Shown here one piece after another: positions 8,146 to 16,918 of a stretch of DNA of 64,000 nt. The notes under the pieces are model-generated. The model saw only the letters and a program-made list of their open reading frames with translations, was not told the origin of the DNA and did not search any database. A program made the translations under genes and the position numbers. The DNA is from JAJTFW01 sp903922455 (GTDB lineage: Bacteria; Bacteroidota; Bacteroidia; AKYH767-A; OLB10), in assembly GCA_943329665.2 (NCBI GenBank), contig CALQEU020000007.1, positions 62,001 to 126,000 of the forward strand. The letters run 5' to 3'. Numbering within the stretch: the first letter of the stretch is position 1; each line of letters begins with the position of its first letter.

Positions 8146-8898
8146 TTGATGGATTTGCAACAACAGTTAGCCCAATTCCCACCTATCTCTTTAAAGGAGA
8201 TGGATGAAGTGGCGTTGACGAATAGAATTGATACAAAGTATATCTTCCATGCCCATCTTTTAGAAGAGGTCTTGAATGCTCTCTTGAAAGAGTATTCTAT
8301 CTTGAACATTAATGGAACGAAGATGCATTTGTACGAAACCTTGTATTTTGATGATTGCGATTTGAGTTTGTATCTCAATCACCATAACCAACGTGGTAGT
8401 CGGTATAAATTACGATTACGTCGTTATGGAAGTTCGTCCATTAGTTTTATCGAAGTAAAAGCGAAGACTAATAAAGGCCGAACCATAAAATCGAGAAAGA
8501 AAACAGTTCAATTCGAAAAGTCATTGCATCCTGATCAACTGACATTTTTTAGAGAGGTTACACAAAAGGAGCAGGGTGAGTGGCAGTGTTCATCTTGCAT
8601 CAATTTTAATCGAATTACACTTGTTAGTTTAAATCCACCAGAAAGAATGACACTGGATTTAAACCTTCAGTTTTTAGATGATAAAAGCAATGTGAAATTT
8701 GAAAATATTATTGTTGCTGAAGTGAAGCAAGGGAGTAAAGCCCCTTCTGCTTTTATTAATGAAATGAAAAAGCGAAGAATTCAACCTTCTTCCATTTCTA
8801 AATATTGTCTCGGACTTTCACTTTTGCGTCCAACATTAAAACAAAATCTATTTAAGAAACAACAATTACTCATTAAAAACATTCAAAACAGAGCATAA
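8146..8898 (+). CDS. VTC-domain protein (polyphosphate polymerase-like)
   Basis: A 250-residue cytoplasmic protein of the VTC family, named for the yeast vacuolar polyphosphate polymerase Vtc4, which is a tunnel enzyme of the CYTH/triphosphate tunnel fold. Visible tunnel-type features are RIDTKYIF near residues 27-34, YETLYFDD near 65-72, RGSRYKLRLRRYG near 86-98 and FIEVKAKTNKGR near 104-115; these Arg, Lys and Glu side chains line the tunnel in the family. The next gene is DUF4956, its usual bacterial partner. Polyphosphate synthesis is an inference from the family; in bacteria the product has not been widely tested. Confidence 0.85.
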   Translation: MMDLQQQLAQFPPISLKEMDEVALTNRIDTKYIFHAHLLEEVLNALLKEYSILNINGTKMHLYETLYFDDCDLSLYLNHHNQRGSRYKLRLRRYGSSSISFIEVKAKTNKGRTIKSRKKTVQFEKSLHPDQLTFFREVTQKEQGEWQCSSCINFNRITLVSLNPPERMTLDLNLQFLDDKSNVKFENIIVAEVKQGSKAPSAFINEMKKRRIQPSSISKYCLGLSLLRPTLKQNLFKKQQLLIKNIQNRA

Positions 8899-8900
8899 TT

Positions 8901-9479
8901 ATGGATTTAGAATTGTTTGACAAACTAGGGGATAAATTTTTTATTCGATTTTTTATTGATTTGGTAGCCGTGACGACAATCGTTTTTGCGATTTACTTAC
9001 CCAATTATAAAAAGCGTGATCATGTATTTACGTTTTTTATGTTTAATGTGATCATCTACATCATCACTTATTTGTTAAGTAAAGTGGAGATGTCGTTTGG
9101 TGCCGCATTTGGCCTCTTTGCCGTCTTCTCTTTGCTGAGGTATCGAACCGAGAATATTTCGGAGAAGGATATGACCTATTTGTTGTTGTTCATTGCGATG
9201 GGATTGATAAATTCCACAGTGAAAGGAACCTATTTCGAATCTTTCGTTTTGAACGGAATATTAATGTTAGCAGCATGGGTGTTAGATGGAGGTGTGCTCG
9301 TGAAAAACGAAAAGACCCAAACCATCCAATATGAAAAAATTGAAAACGTAAGGGACGATAAAGAGCAAGAACTGTTGACTGATCTTCGCGAACGTACGGG
9401 ATTAAAAATTCATAAGGTTTCTGTAGTTTATATCGACTTTGTAAAGGATAGTGCTGAACTTAAAATTTATTTTTATTGA
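8901..9479 (+). CDS. DUF4956 membrane protein
   Basis: A 192-residue protein with about four or five hydrophobic segments between residues 15 and 130, followed by a soluble C-terminal domain of about 60 residues. The LFAVFSLLRYRTENISEKDMTY stretch (near residues 73-94) is the family hallmark. DUF4956 proteins regularly sit next to VTC-domain proteins in bacterial genomes, as here (two-base spacing), and are thought to form the membrane part of that system, by analogy with the membrane part of yeast VTC. Function is inferred from context only. Confidence 0.85.
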   Translation: MDLELFDKLGDKFFIRFFIDLVAVTTIVFAIYLPNYKKRDHVFTFFMFNVIIYIITYLLSKVEMSFGAAFGLFAVFSLLRYRTENISEKDMTYLLLFIAMGLINSTVKGTYFESFVLNGILMLAAWVLDGGVLVKNEKTQTIQYEKIENVRDDKEQELLTDLRERTGLKIHKVSVVYIDFVKDSAELKIYFY

Positions 9480-9480
9480 A

Positions 9481-10140
9481 ATGTTGAATCGACGCGTTTC
9501 ATTTTTAATTATGATTTTTTTTCCTTTGATGGGCTCAAGTCAAGTGACTTGGGAAAATCAAGTTTGGACATCCGTTTCGCTCGAGAAAAAAATTATTAAT
9601 AAAACGAAAGCAGAAATTACGTTGGAATCGAGGTGGAGCCTTGATCCATTGATGGCATTACGGTATTTTCCAAATGTGGCACTTCAACGAAAATGGTCAA
9701 ATCTATTTTCAACAACCTTACATTATCGCTATATCACATCCAATAAGGGATTAGGTTATCGTGAATCTACGCATCGATTAATGCTGGATGCTGTACTCGG
9801 CCATGCCTTCAAGAAGACCGATGTTGCATTGCGTTTTAGAGCAGGAAAAGAAGATGAGGTAGGGGTAAATGATGATATTTTTTCTTTCACACAATTTGTC
9901 TTTCGTCAAAAGTTAATTGTAAAGCGTAAAGTCCTAAAGCAAGAATTTTCATTCAGTGTTGAGCAATTTGAAACCATCATTGGCGAAGACGTTCTTTACG
10001 ATCAACGTCGCTATACATTAGGCTCCGAACATAAAATCAATAAACGAAATTATATTTCCTTTTTTGTGATGTATCAAGATCTTATTTCTACCCGTAGATT
10101 GAATTTTGGGACGGGGTATGTGTTTAAATTTGATAAATGA
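9481..10140 (+). CDS. DUF2490 outer-membrane-like protein
   Basis: A 219-residue exported protein. The ATG at 9481, one base after the previous stop, is followed by a signal peptide ending around GSSQ at residue 21; an upstream in-frame start would overlap the preceding gene and break the signal peptide. The mature part alternates aromatic and polar residues and ends in GTGYVFKFDK, as expected of a small beta-barrel, and matches the DUF2490 pattern (WENQVWTSVSLEKKI and RWSLDP near the N-terminus). It ends the VTC operon, so this set may span from cytoplasm to outer membrane. Confidence 0.82.
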   Translation: MLNRRVSFLIMIFFPLMGSSQVTWENQVWTSVSLEKKIINKTKAEITLESRWSLDPLMALRYFPNVALQRKWSNLFSTTLHYRYITSNKGLGYRESTHRLMLDAVLGHAFKKTDVALRFRAGKEDEVGVNDDIFSFTQFVFRQKLIVKRKVLKQEFSFSVEQFETIIGEDVLYDQRRYTLGSEHKINKRNYISFFVMYQDLISTRRLNFGTGYVFKFDK

Positions 10141-10162
10141 TTATTTTAAAAACCAATCCAAT

Positions 10163-10250
10163 GGTTTAATAACAAAGCCTAGGGTTTAATAACAAAGCCT
10201 AGGGTTTAATAACAAAGCCTAGGGTTTAAACCCTAGGCTTTGTTATTAAA
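10163..10250. terminator. Convergent terminator with triplicated left arm
   Basis: The 20-base unit GGTTTAATAACAAAGCCTAG occurs three times in tandem (10163-10182, 10183-10202, 10203-10222). The last copy continues into a perfect inverted copy, so 10205-10250 is a 46-base palindrome with 23-base arms and no spacer. It lies between the converging DUF2490 and CotH genes. Any of the three left arms could pair with the single right arm, so it can form alternative hairpins. The same core, AGCCTAGGGTTTAAACCC, recurs at 48030-48086. Confidence 0.85.
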
Positions 10251-10264
10251 ATGTCAAACCGAAA

Positions 10265-12607
10265 TTAATGCCGTACAATTAACTTCTTCGCGGCTTCACC
10301 AACCCGTACATAATAAATACCTGCAGGCCACGCTTCCGTACTTAAACTGTAGAATGTAGAATAACCCAATCGATCTATTTTTTGTCCAACGGCATTGTAG
10401 ATTTCAATATCTCTTTGTTCGTTGTCGGATACTTGAATTTGAACTAAGTTAGAAGTTGGATTCGGATACAAAGATAATTGAACGGGTACTGAAACATTTT
10501 CTTCGATGCCAACCGAATTGTTGTTAGCAGAGAAGGTATGTCCTTGAATGAGGAATGATCCAGTTCCATTGGGAACACGTGCATAACCGGAATTAGTAGT
10601 TTGTTGACTCCATGAAAGTGAATCAACTATTCTTTGAAGTGGATCTAATAACATCAACAATTCACCTGAGCCCGATAATTTGAAGTTAGCATGATAAGGA
10701 CCTTGGCTACTGTCTTCGTCTGCCCAAACAATTAAATAATCGTTGGCCGGAATGATCGTTCCAGCAGGTATTTCAAACTTGTTTAAATTAACTGGATTGT
10801 CCGTTAAAAAATAACCACTGATGTCAATAGGATTATTCGATTTGTTATACAATTCAATCCAGTCATCAAACTCACCAAAATTATCTGCTATTGCACTTGC
10901 ATTGGTCGCCATCACTTCGTTAATCACGACGGAAGTATCTGCAGAGGCTAAAGGAGCTACGGTATAAATGAAAACATTATGTTCGGCTCCAGGTGGGAAG
11001 TACGTTACACTTTTAGCCGTATTGGCAGCAGCCGATTCAATATAATAGCGTACCCATGATCCTGCTGCAAATCCAGGAATGCTGGCTCCATAAATTCCAT
11101 CCGAGGCTAAACTATCATCGTGCAATCCATCGTCAAACATTTGAACTTTAGAAAAATTACCGACTAAACTATTCGAATAATAAAGTTGTGCATTGTCAAT
11201 ACCAGTTGGAGATGCCATTGCGGAACGAACTGTCGTTGACTGCATATCGGCAGGTTGTTGGTATTGCACACCGTTGATATAGTAAGATGCATCATAAACC
11301 ACAGGAGCGATTTGCTGAATCTCCGTATTTGCATTTAAATAATTTTTTCGATTATTAATAAAATTTCGCAACACGGTAATTTCACTGTTGTACTGCGTGG
11401 TTGTGTAAATTTTCTTAGTGTCATTCGCAACGATGGTATCTACTAAAGCTCTAAAAGTGTTAATCGTTAAATTGGTATAGGCAGTATCAAATTCATCGGC
11501 AATAATGGTACGCATATGCGCCAAGTATCGCTGACGTAAAGAAGGGACTGCCAGTAAACGATTCAACAATGGATAATTTGCATTGGTTTGGTTGTAAAAT
11601 ACTCCCCATGATGTAACTCCTGGTGTATAGAATGCTTCATTGCCATCATATTCATGTGGTGTAATTAATCCAGTTTCTGCTCCGTAGTGAACGTAGTAAT
11701 CCATCTTCCCTTTAAAAATGTAACTATCATCATCACACCAAGCTATTTCAGAAGCTAAATACCAAAGAGTGCGATCCACATCAAAATAACGAGCTAAAGT
11801 ATCTTCTAAATTTACTAAAGGCGTATTTTCTAATTTTTCACAAGCACGAACTAAATAATCCCAAGGTTGAGTATAAGTCGACTCCTTCAAAGTGTAATAT
11901 TGTTTGTATGTATTTGTATCATTGGTAAGATAGTTCAGTGCCGCAGTTCCATCACCCCAAACGCCACCCCCACCACTTGTTCCTGGAGGTTTATCAGCAC
12001 GCCACCAAATACCATCATTACTCAAATACCATTGCTCTAAAAAGTCTTTGTTTAATTGTTGAATGTTTGGATACAATCCCCAATTAGCTCCATTTAAATA
12101 AAGTTTAATAAAATTAGTTTTAGCGGTTGGAACATGTCGGCGTATGAAAGTAGTGTATAATACTTCACGCATCATGGAAGGATCCGAATTTGCGTTGTTT
12201 ATTTTGAAAGTGCTGTAGCCATCGTAATCGGCTCCGCTTTTCCAAAAGTCCAATTCCATCTTAAAAGATTTCTTTTGAGATGATCCAGTATTGAAGGAAG
12301 TGTTTCCTCTGAAGCGGACACCCACACTGTCGAAAATTTGACCATCAATCTGCAAAGTTGCTGGTAGATTAGTCTTAGTAGCGTAGTTGGCCGTTAGTTG
12401 TGACCAAAAATTTGGACTTGGAAAAGTGAGATCGATACGTCGAACCAAACTTTGATCGTAGTAACCTGTATTGGGTTCACTGCCGATCATCAGCATTTTT
12501 CCATCAGGAGTGATGTGCATTTCATCAGGTAGGTTTTGAGCCTCCACTGCACCTGCGCCTAATAAAAAGGCTATGAAGAGTAATGCCCTTCGTATTAATA
12601 TATTCAT
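10265..12607 (-). CDS. Secreted CotH kinase-like protein with lamin-tail domain and T9SS type A signal
   Basis: A 780-residue exported protein. A signal peptide ends near residue 23 (GAGAVEA). The CotH domain covers about 60-430, with NGANWGLYPNIQQLNKDFL (near 169-187) and PHEYDGNEAF corresponding to the ATP-handling parts of the spore-coat kinase fold. A lamin-tail (LTD) beta domain follows at about 560-680 (VVINEVMATNASA and DDWIELYNKS). The last 80 residues are a T9SS type A sorting domain (LYPNPTSNLVQIQV, then GIYYVRVG), so export should use the system encoded at 42-48 kb. CotH genes often cluster with VTC and DUF4956 genes, as here with a convergent arrangement. CotH of Bacillus phosphorylates coat proteins; the target in this organism is unknown. 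Confidence 0.88.
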   Translation of the reverse strand: MNILIRRALLFIAFLLGAGAVEAQNLPDEMHITPDGKMLMIGSEPNTGYYDQSLVRRIDLTFPSPNFWSQLTANYATKTNLPATLQIDGQIFDSVGVRFRGNTSFNTGSSQKKSFKMELDFWKSGADYDGYSTFKINNANSDPSMMREVLYTTFIRRHVPTAKTNFIKLYLNGANWGLYPNIQQLNKDFLEQWYLSNDGIWWRADKPPGTSGGGGVWGDGTAALNYLTNDTNTYKQYYTLKESTYTQPWDYLVRACEKLENTPLVNLEDTLARYFDVDRTLWYLASEIAWCDDDSYIFKGKMDYYVHYGAETGLITPHEYDGNEAFYTPGVTSWGVFYNQTNANYPLLNRLLAVPSLRQRYLAHMRTIIADEFDTAYTNLTINTFRALVDTIVANDTKKIYTTTQYNSEITVLRNFINNRKNYLNANTEIQQIAPVVYDASYYINGVQYQQPADMQSTTVRSAMASPTGIDNAQLYYSNSLVGNFSKVQMFDDGLHDDSLASDGIYGASIPGFAAGSWVRYYIESAAANTAKSVTYFPPGAEHNVFIYTVAPLASADTSVVINEVMATNASAIADNFGEFDDWIELYNKSNNPIDISGYFLTDNPVNLNKFEIPAGTIIPANDYLIVWADEDSSQGPYHANFKLSGSGELLMLLDPLQRIVDSLSWSQQTTNSGYARVPNGTGSFLIQGHTFSANNNSVGIEENVSVPVQLSLYPNPTSNLVQIQVSDNEQRDIEIYNAVGQKIDRLGYSTFYSLSTEAWPAGIYYVRVGEAAKKLIVRH

Positions 12608-12984
12608 AGGTTGTATTGTTTGGTTTTGATGGGTTTAGACGATACCTCAATAAAATTCCTTCGATGTAAAGAAATTATTAAATAGGTGATATTCTTAATG
12701 ATTAAATAATAGGGTTCCAATTTAGAGAAGATTATTGGATAATGGTTTAATAATGAGATGAAAATTGCGAGGAAGGCGATAGAAATCATTTGTCCATTAA
12801 AAATCCTCCTTTAAACGCAGCGTTCGCAACGTTAAGCAACGACCGCGGTCCCGAAGTACTTCGCGTTGCTACGACTACGGGGTTCCGTACAAACATCTTG
12901 GCGCAACCCATGCAGTATTCCACTGCGTTCCAACTGCAGGGCGAGGCAATTTACCAATCTGCCAATTCACCAATTCACCAATTT
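12608..12984. other. Spacer between cotH-like gene and thyA, repeat-rich
   Basis: This 377-base spacer contains no convincing gene. The first half is AT-rich, probably the leader and promoter region of the CotH gene. The second half is a patchwork of dispersed repeats: TTAAACGCAGCGTTCGCAAC at about 12811-12834, whose reverse complement is at 27711-27732, then a GC-richer stretch, then the CCAATTCA repeat that runs up to the thyA stop. Confidence 0.6.
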
Positions 12985-12985
12985 T
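12947..12985. repeat. Dispersed (ATTGGTGA)n repeat, copy 1
   Basis: Tandem near-heptamers CCAATTCA/CCAATCT run up to the 3' end of thyA. Related copies lie at 17382-17418 (abutting the rsgA stop) and, in the opposite orientation, at 29103-29142. Confidence 0.75.
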
Positions 12986-13779
12986 TAAACGGCTACGGGT
13001 GCTTTTATCGCTGGCCACGGATCGTAATTTTCAATCTTGAAATCATCAAAGCTAAAAGAAAAAATGTCCTTGATATCAGGATTTATTTTGAGGGTAGGTA
13101 AGGGTCTGAATTCGCGGCTGAGTTGTAGTTCTACTTGCTCCATGTGGTTGCTGTAGATATGCACATCGCCATAGGTGTGCACGAAATCACCAACCCCTAA
13201 ACCGCAAACTTGCGCGACCATGTGAGTAAGCAAAGCGTAGGAAGCAATGTTGAAGGGTACGCCTAAAAATAAATCGGCACTGCGTTGATAGAGTTGGCAA
13301 CTTAACTTTCCATTGGCTACATAAAACTGAAATAAAATATGACATGGGGGTAATGCCATTTGTGGAATTTCGCCCACGTTCCAAGCGTTGACTAATAATC
13401 GTCGAGAGTCAGGATTGCTCTTGATTTGGGAGATGAGTGCCGAGATCTGATCAATATTTTTTCCATCGGGTGTAGGCCATGAGCGCCATTGCTTACCGTA
13501 AACTGGACCTAAATTCCCGTTTTCATCTGCCCATTCATCCCATATGGAAACTCCGTTGTCTTTTAAGTATTTGGTGTTGGTCTCGCCTTTTAGAAACCAA
13601 AGCAACTCATGAATAATCGACTTGGTATGAAGCTTTTTAGTAGAGAGAAGCGGAAATCCTTCTTCCAAATTGCATCTTAGCTGATAGCCAAAAACACTGA
13701 TCGTTCCAGTTCCCGTACGGTCTTCTTTTTTGACCCCATTTTCTAAAACATGGCGGAGGAGATCATGGTATTGCTTCAT
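12985..13779 (-). CDS. thyA: Thymidylate synthase
   Basis: Converts dUMP to dTMP using methylene-tetrahydrofolate, producing dihydrofolate for FolA (7091-7579). It is 264 residues, the standard E. coli-type length. The catalytic cysteine is Cys146 in MALPPCHILFQF. Other family marks are RTGTGTISVFG near 21-31, the dUMP phosphate-binding pair DSRR at 124-127, RSADLFLGVPFNIASYA and the C-terminal IKAPVAV that closes the active site. It is transcribed alone, and a dispersed repeat abuts the stop codon. Confidence 0.97.
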   Translation of the reverse strand: MKQYHDLLRHVLENGVKKEDRTGTGTISVFGYQLRCNLEEGFPLLSTKKLHTKSIIHELLWFLKGETNTKYLKDNGVSIWDEWADENGNLGPVYGKQWRSWPTPDGKNIDQISALISQIKSNPDSRRLLVNAWNVGEIPQMALPPCHILFQFYVANGKLSCQLYQRSADLFLGVPFNIASYALLTHMVAQVCGLGVGDFVHTYGDVHIYSNHMEQVELQLSREFRPLPTLKINPDIKDIFSFSFDDFKIENYDPWPAIKAPVAV

Positions 13780-13868
13780 ATCGATGGAATTTGTACAAAT
13801 TTAAAAACCTTGACTTGAATTATCGTGATGAACCTTCGAATTTTATAACAAAGAGGTAATGGCGTCAT

Positions 13869-13899
13869 TTTGGTTTGTTTTTTGGCGCTCATAGCTTTA
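13869..13899 (+). promoter_or_regulatory. Candidate promoter for the 13916 lipoprotein gene
   Basis: TTTG at 13869-13872 and TAGCTTTA at 13892-13899 are 19 bases apart, close to the Bacteroidota TTTG/TAnnTTTG pair (last base differs). The ATG follows 16 bases later. Confidence 0.4.
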
Positions 13900-13915
13900 G
13901 TTTAGCCAAAATCTT

Positions 13916-14320
13916 ATGAATTACAAACTTCTGTTAACAATGGTCGCACTAGCTATGCTCAGTGCTTGCTCCGATGAAGATACGCCCGATCCAACTATAG
14001 ACGACCGAACAAAATTTTTAGGGACTTGGAGCTGCGTCGAAACGATCGGATCTTCTACTACAACTTTCCCAATAATTATTACTTCTTATGGTGAATCCGA
14101 TTCCCTTCGACTTTCTAATTTTTCGAATTATGGAAATACTGCGGTAGCATTGGGATTAGTTTCTGGAAAAAGTATCGTGATCCCTAATCAGCAAATTGGA
14201 GTAACGCTTATTGTGGTTCAGGGTTCGGGCTTGTATACGAGCCAAGGTGCAAATGAGAAAATGAATTTGAATTATTCCAGCGACGGTCAAAGCGCCACTG
14301 CGGTTTGCACAAAACAATAA
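13916..14320 (+). CDS. Small lipoprotein of unknown function
   Basis: A 134-residue lipoprotein with the lipobox MLSAC (modified Cys at residue 18) followed by an acidic stretch (SDEDTPDPTIDD), typical of surface-exported Bacteroidota lipoproteins. The mature part begins KFLGTWSCVET, like many lipocalin-like or DUF-type small beta-barrels of this phylum, and ends in SATAVCTKQ; the two cysteines could form a disulfide. It is a single gene facing the CorC/HlyC gene convergently. Family and function are not recognised. Confidence 0.7.
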   Translation: MNYKLLLTMVALAMLSACSDEDTPDPTIDDRTKFLGTWSCVETIGSSTTTFPIIITSYGESDSLRLSNFSNYGNTAVALGLVSGKSIVIPNQQIGVTLIVVQGSGLYTSQGANEKMNLNYSSDGQSATAVCTKQ

Positions 14321-14340
14321 TTGATCGAGAAGTTTCGAAA

Positions 14341-15654
14341 TTAATTTTCTTCGTTTACTGAATTTTCATTGACCACCACCATTTTCACTGAATCAACACT
14401 GTGCTTGAAACGTTTTACGATGGTGAATTCATAGCCACCAAAAATGCGCTTTTCATTCACCGCCGGAATGCGATCATAGATGTAATTGAGTAATCCGGAA
14501 ACAGTTTCGTAGCTCGGACTTTCAGGAAGGGCGATAGGCAACACATCATTTACATCACTCACCGATGCGCTGGCATTCACAATAAATTCTGTTTCACTTT
14601 TCTTTTCGACCAGCGGCTTTTCATCATCGTACTCGTCTTGAATTTCACCTACTAATTCTTCAATGATGTCTTCCATGGTCACAATACCAGCCGTACCGCC
14701 CGACTCATTCGTTACCACCGCCATTTGGATATGTTGCGTTTGGAATTCTTTCAACAGTTCGTTGATGCGTTTATTGTATGGGACATAATAGGCAGGTCGC
14801 AACATTTCGTTCACTCCCTTAAAACTTTTTTCGTGGAGCGCTTTAATTAAATCTTTGGAGTAAATCAGGCCAATAATATTATCGAGCGAATCCTGATACA
14901 CGGGCATACGTGAATACCCTTCGTCAATAATTTTCTGTACCACCTCTTCCTTCGTCGATTCAACATCGATGGCTGAAATTTTTGTTCTTGGAATCAAAAT
15001 TTGTCGAACAACACGATCATCAAACTCAAAAACATTTTGAATCAACTCATGCTCCGATTGCTTAATCGCTCCGCCTTCTTCCGATTCGGTCAACAACATT
15101 CGAATCTCTTCTTCTGAGTGAATTTCAGAATGCTCTTTCCCTTTTAATCCAAGGAGGTTTAATACGCCTCTCGACATACCATTCAATGCCCAAATAAATG
15201 GAGAGCATAAAATATAAAACGCACGTAATGGAAGTGCGATATACATCGTAAAACTCAAGGGGCTTTTAATGGCCGCCGTCTTAGGAACTTGCTCGCCTAA
15301 TACTATATGCAACACGGTAATTAAACCGAATGCAATGACGATGCTTAAACTATGCAGACTTTCTTCATCAATGTCCACTCCAAAATAGCCAGTGAATCCG
15401 CGCACCATATTAGCCACAACGGGTTCTCCAATCCAACCTAAGGCAAGACTGGCTAATGTGATTCCAAGCTGGCAGGCACTAAGGTAGCCATCCATATTAT
15501 TCAAAATGCCCATCGCCACCTTCGCAACAGAATTTCCTTGGTTGGCTTTAAGTTCAATTTGACTTTGTCGCACTTTCACTATTGCAAACTCAGCAGCGAC
15601 AAAAAATCCGTTTAAAAGTACTAGTATGGTAGTAATTAATATATCAGCAATCAT
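14341..15654 (-). CDS. CorC/HlyC-type (CNNM) membrane protein with CBS domains
   Basis: A 437-residue protein with the standard layout: a DUF21/CNNM membrane domain at about 1-190 (four hydrophobic segments, FFVAAEFAIVKVRQSQ near the start), a CBS pair at about 205-325 (ILIPRTKISAID, SRMPVYQDSLDNIIGLIY and MAVVTNESGGTAGIVTMEDI) and a C-terminal CorC/HlyC transporter-associated domain (about 340-425). Family members are linked to magnesium or cobalt efflux and homeostasis; GldE of gliding bacteria belongs to the same family but usually sits by gldD, which is not here. It is often labelled hemolysin, which is a historical name. Confidence 0.9.
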   Translation of the reverse strand: MIADILITTILVLLNGFFVAAEFAIVKVRQSQIELKANQGNSVAKVAMGILNNMDGYLSACQLGITLASLALGWIGEPVVANMVRGFTGYFGVDIDEESLHSLSIVIAFGLITVLHIVLGEQVPKTAAIKSPLSFTMYIALPLRAFYILCSPFIWALNGMSRGVLNLLGLKGKEHSEIHSEEEIRMLLTESEEGGAIKQSEHELIQNVFEFDDRVVRQILIPRTKISAIDVESTKEEVVQKIIDEGYSRMPVYQDSLDNIIGLIYSKDLIKALHEKSFKGVNEMLRPAYYVPYNKRINELLKEFQTQHIQMAVVTNESGGTAGIVTMEDIIEELVGEIQDEYDDEKPLVEKKSETEFIVNASASVSDVNDVLPIALPESPSYETVSGLLNYIYDRIPAVNEKRIFGGYEFTIVKRFKHSVDSVKMVVVNENSVNEEN

Positions 15655-15740
15655 TCGATGGATTATAGATCCGCAGCAAAGATACGTTTATATTGGAATG
15701 GAGGCTTTTTCAAAACTAGAAGTAATTAACAAATAGGATT

Positions 15741-16067
15741 TTACAATAATTTATTATTGTTTTTATGTCGTTGATCATCGCGCTTCGACTTCTTTTCGAG
15801 GTTCTTATCAAAAGCGGCTTGTAAATCAACACCCGTTTGGTTGGCTAAGCAAATGAGCACAAAAAGCACATCGGCCATTTCATCGCCTAAATCCGTGTTT
15901 TCTTCGCCAGCCTTAAAACTTTGCTCTCCATATTTACGAGCCATGATGCGCGCCAATTCGCCCACTTCTTCCGTTAACAGCGTCATATTCGTTAGCTCAT
16001 TAAAATACCGAACGCCGTATTTTTTTATCCATTGGTCTACTTTTTCTTGGGACGATTTTAAGCTCAT
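15741..16067 (-). CDS. MazG-like nucleotide pyrophosphohydrolase
   Basis: A 108-residue single-domain MazG-like protein. The metal-binding pattern is visible: EEVGELARI near residues 31-39 and DLGDEMADVLFVL near 61-73, which supply the acidic EExxE and ExxD side chains that hold magnesium. Such enzymes hydrolyse non-canonical or excess nucleoside triphosphates to monophosphates. The Lys-rich tail (EKKSKRDDQRHKNNNK) is unstructured. It is transcribed towards the CorC-like gene. Confidence 0.88.
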   Translation of the reverse strand: MSLKSSQEKVDQWIKKYGVRYFNELTNMTLLTEEVGELARIMARKYGEQSFKAGEENTDLGDEMADVLFVLICLANQTGVDLQAAFDKNLEKKSKRDDQRHKNNNKLL

Positions 16068-16465
16068 GTTGGTTAGATGGTTTTGTTGGCTAGATGAAAT
16101 GTAAAATTAGGAATAGAAAGTTTTCGAGAGTATAGTTTTTTCTCTTTAGTCCCGAAGTGCAGCGCATTCCCGTTATGCTAATTTGTAGTGCCAAGTTACG
16201 TTTTATTATTTTAAGAGGAAAAATCCTAAATACAAGGGCGCAAAATATTGCGCCCTTACAAGAATTCGACCTAAATAGTTCATCCCGCTTTCCATAAAAT
16301 TGGATGAAATCCAATTTTATGGAAAGCGGGCACTAATACGGAGGAGAATCCTAGTAGGGGCGCAATATTTTGCGCCCCAATCCTATAGGATTTCCAACTT
16401 TATATTCTTGCATAATGTTGTATTATCTTAAACTAACCTAATACTTCTGCGCACTGCTGGGGGAT
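16068..16465. other. Spacer between the MazG-like gene and dtd
   Basis: The 398 bases between the two minus-strand genes hold no supported coding sequence. Their middle is occupied by the nested hairpin cluster at 16234-16378. The flanks are AT-rich and show no motif I can name. Confidence 0.6.
16234..16378. repeat. Nested three-hairpin palindrome cluster
   Basis: Three hairpins stand in a row. Hairpin 1 (16234-16257) has the arms AAGGGCGCAA/TTGCGCCCTT. Hairpin 2 (16284-16330) is a perfect 22-base inverted repeat with loop GAA. Hairpin 3 (16357-16378) has arms GGGGCGCAA/TTGCGCCCC. The cores of hairpins 1 and 3 are reverse complements of each other, and both follow a GAGGAnAATCCTA-like stretch. 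It resembles REP/BIME-type intergenic elements. Confidence 0.85.
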
Positions 16466-16918
16466 TCAACCACGATCTTTACTATCCATAAAAATAGTGA
16501 CAGGTCCGTCGTTAATTAATTCTACTTGCATATCGGCGCCAAAAACACCAGTGGTAATTTTTTTACCAAGTTCTTTTTCTAAAGATGAAATAAATTTTTC
16601 GTAAAGCGGAATGGCTTGCTCGGGTCGGGCTGCGTTTATGTAAGATGGGCGATTTCCTTTCTTGGTATTTGCATGCAAGGTAAATTGGCTGATGAGTAAA
16701 ATTTCTCCTTCGCGTTCAATAATATTTTTATTCATCACGCCACTTTCGTCAGGGAAGATGCGGAGTTTCACAATCTTTGGGCAAAGCCATTCAATGTCAT
16801 CTTCGGTATCAGCATGTTCAATTCCCAGTAAAATCAATAAGCCTCCTCGGCAGGAACGTTTTTCATTTCCATCAATGAGTACACTTGAGCGAGTGGTGCG
16901 TTGGAGGATAACTCTCAT
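16466..16918 (-). CDS. dtd: D-aminoacyl-tRNA deacylase
   Basis: Removes D-amino acids (and mischarged glycine) from tRNA, keeping them out of proteins. It is 150 residues, the usual length. The two active-site motifs are present: SQFTLHANTKKGNRPS at about 77-92 (family SQFTL) and NDGPVTIF at about 136-143 (family N-x-GPVT, containing the Gly-cisPro element that rejects L-amino acids). The start is ATG at 16918. It lies between two repeat-filled spacers. Confidence 0.95.
   Translation of the reverse strand: MRVILQRTTRSSVLIDGNEKRSCRGGLLILLGIEHADTEDDIEWLCPKIVKLRIFPDESGVMNKNIIEREGEILLISQFTLHANTKKGNRPSYINAARPEQAIPLYEKFISSLEKELGKKITTGVFGADMQVELINDGPVTIFMDSKDRG

Noticed and set aside
10163..10222. 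Possible CRISPR array
   Set aside because: The three repeats are directly adjacent with no spacers and pair with an inverted arm; no cas genes are near.
12790..13101. 103-residue plus-strand open frame
   Set aside because: It is composed of dispersed repeats and the antisense of the thyA 3' end.
16090..16314. 74-residue minus-strand open frame
   Set aside because: It overlaps the hairpin cluster and shows no signal, domain or plausible start context.
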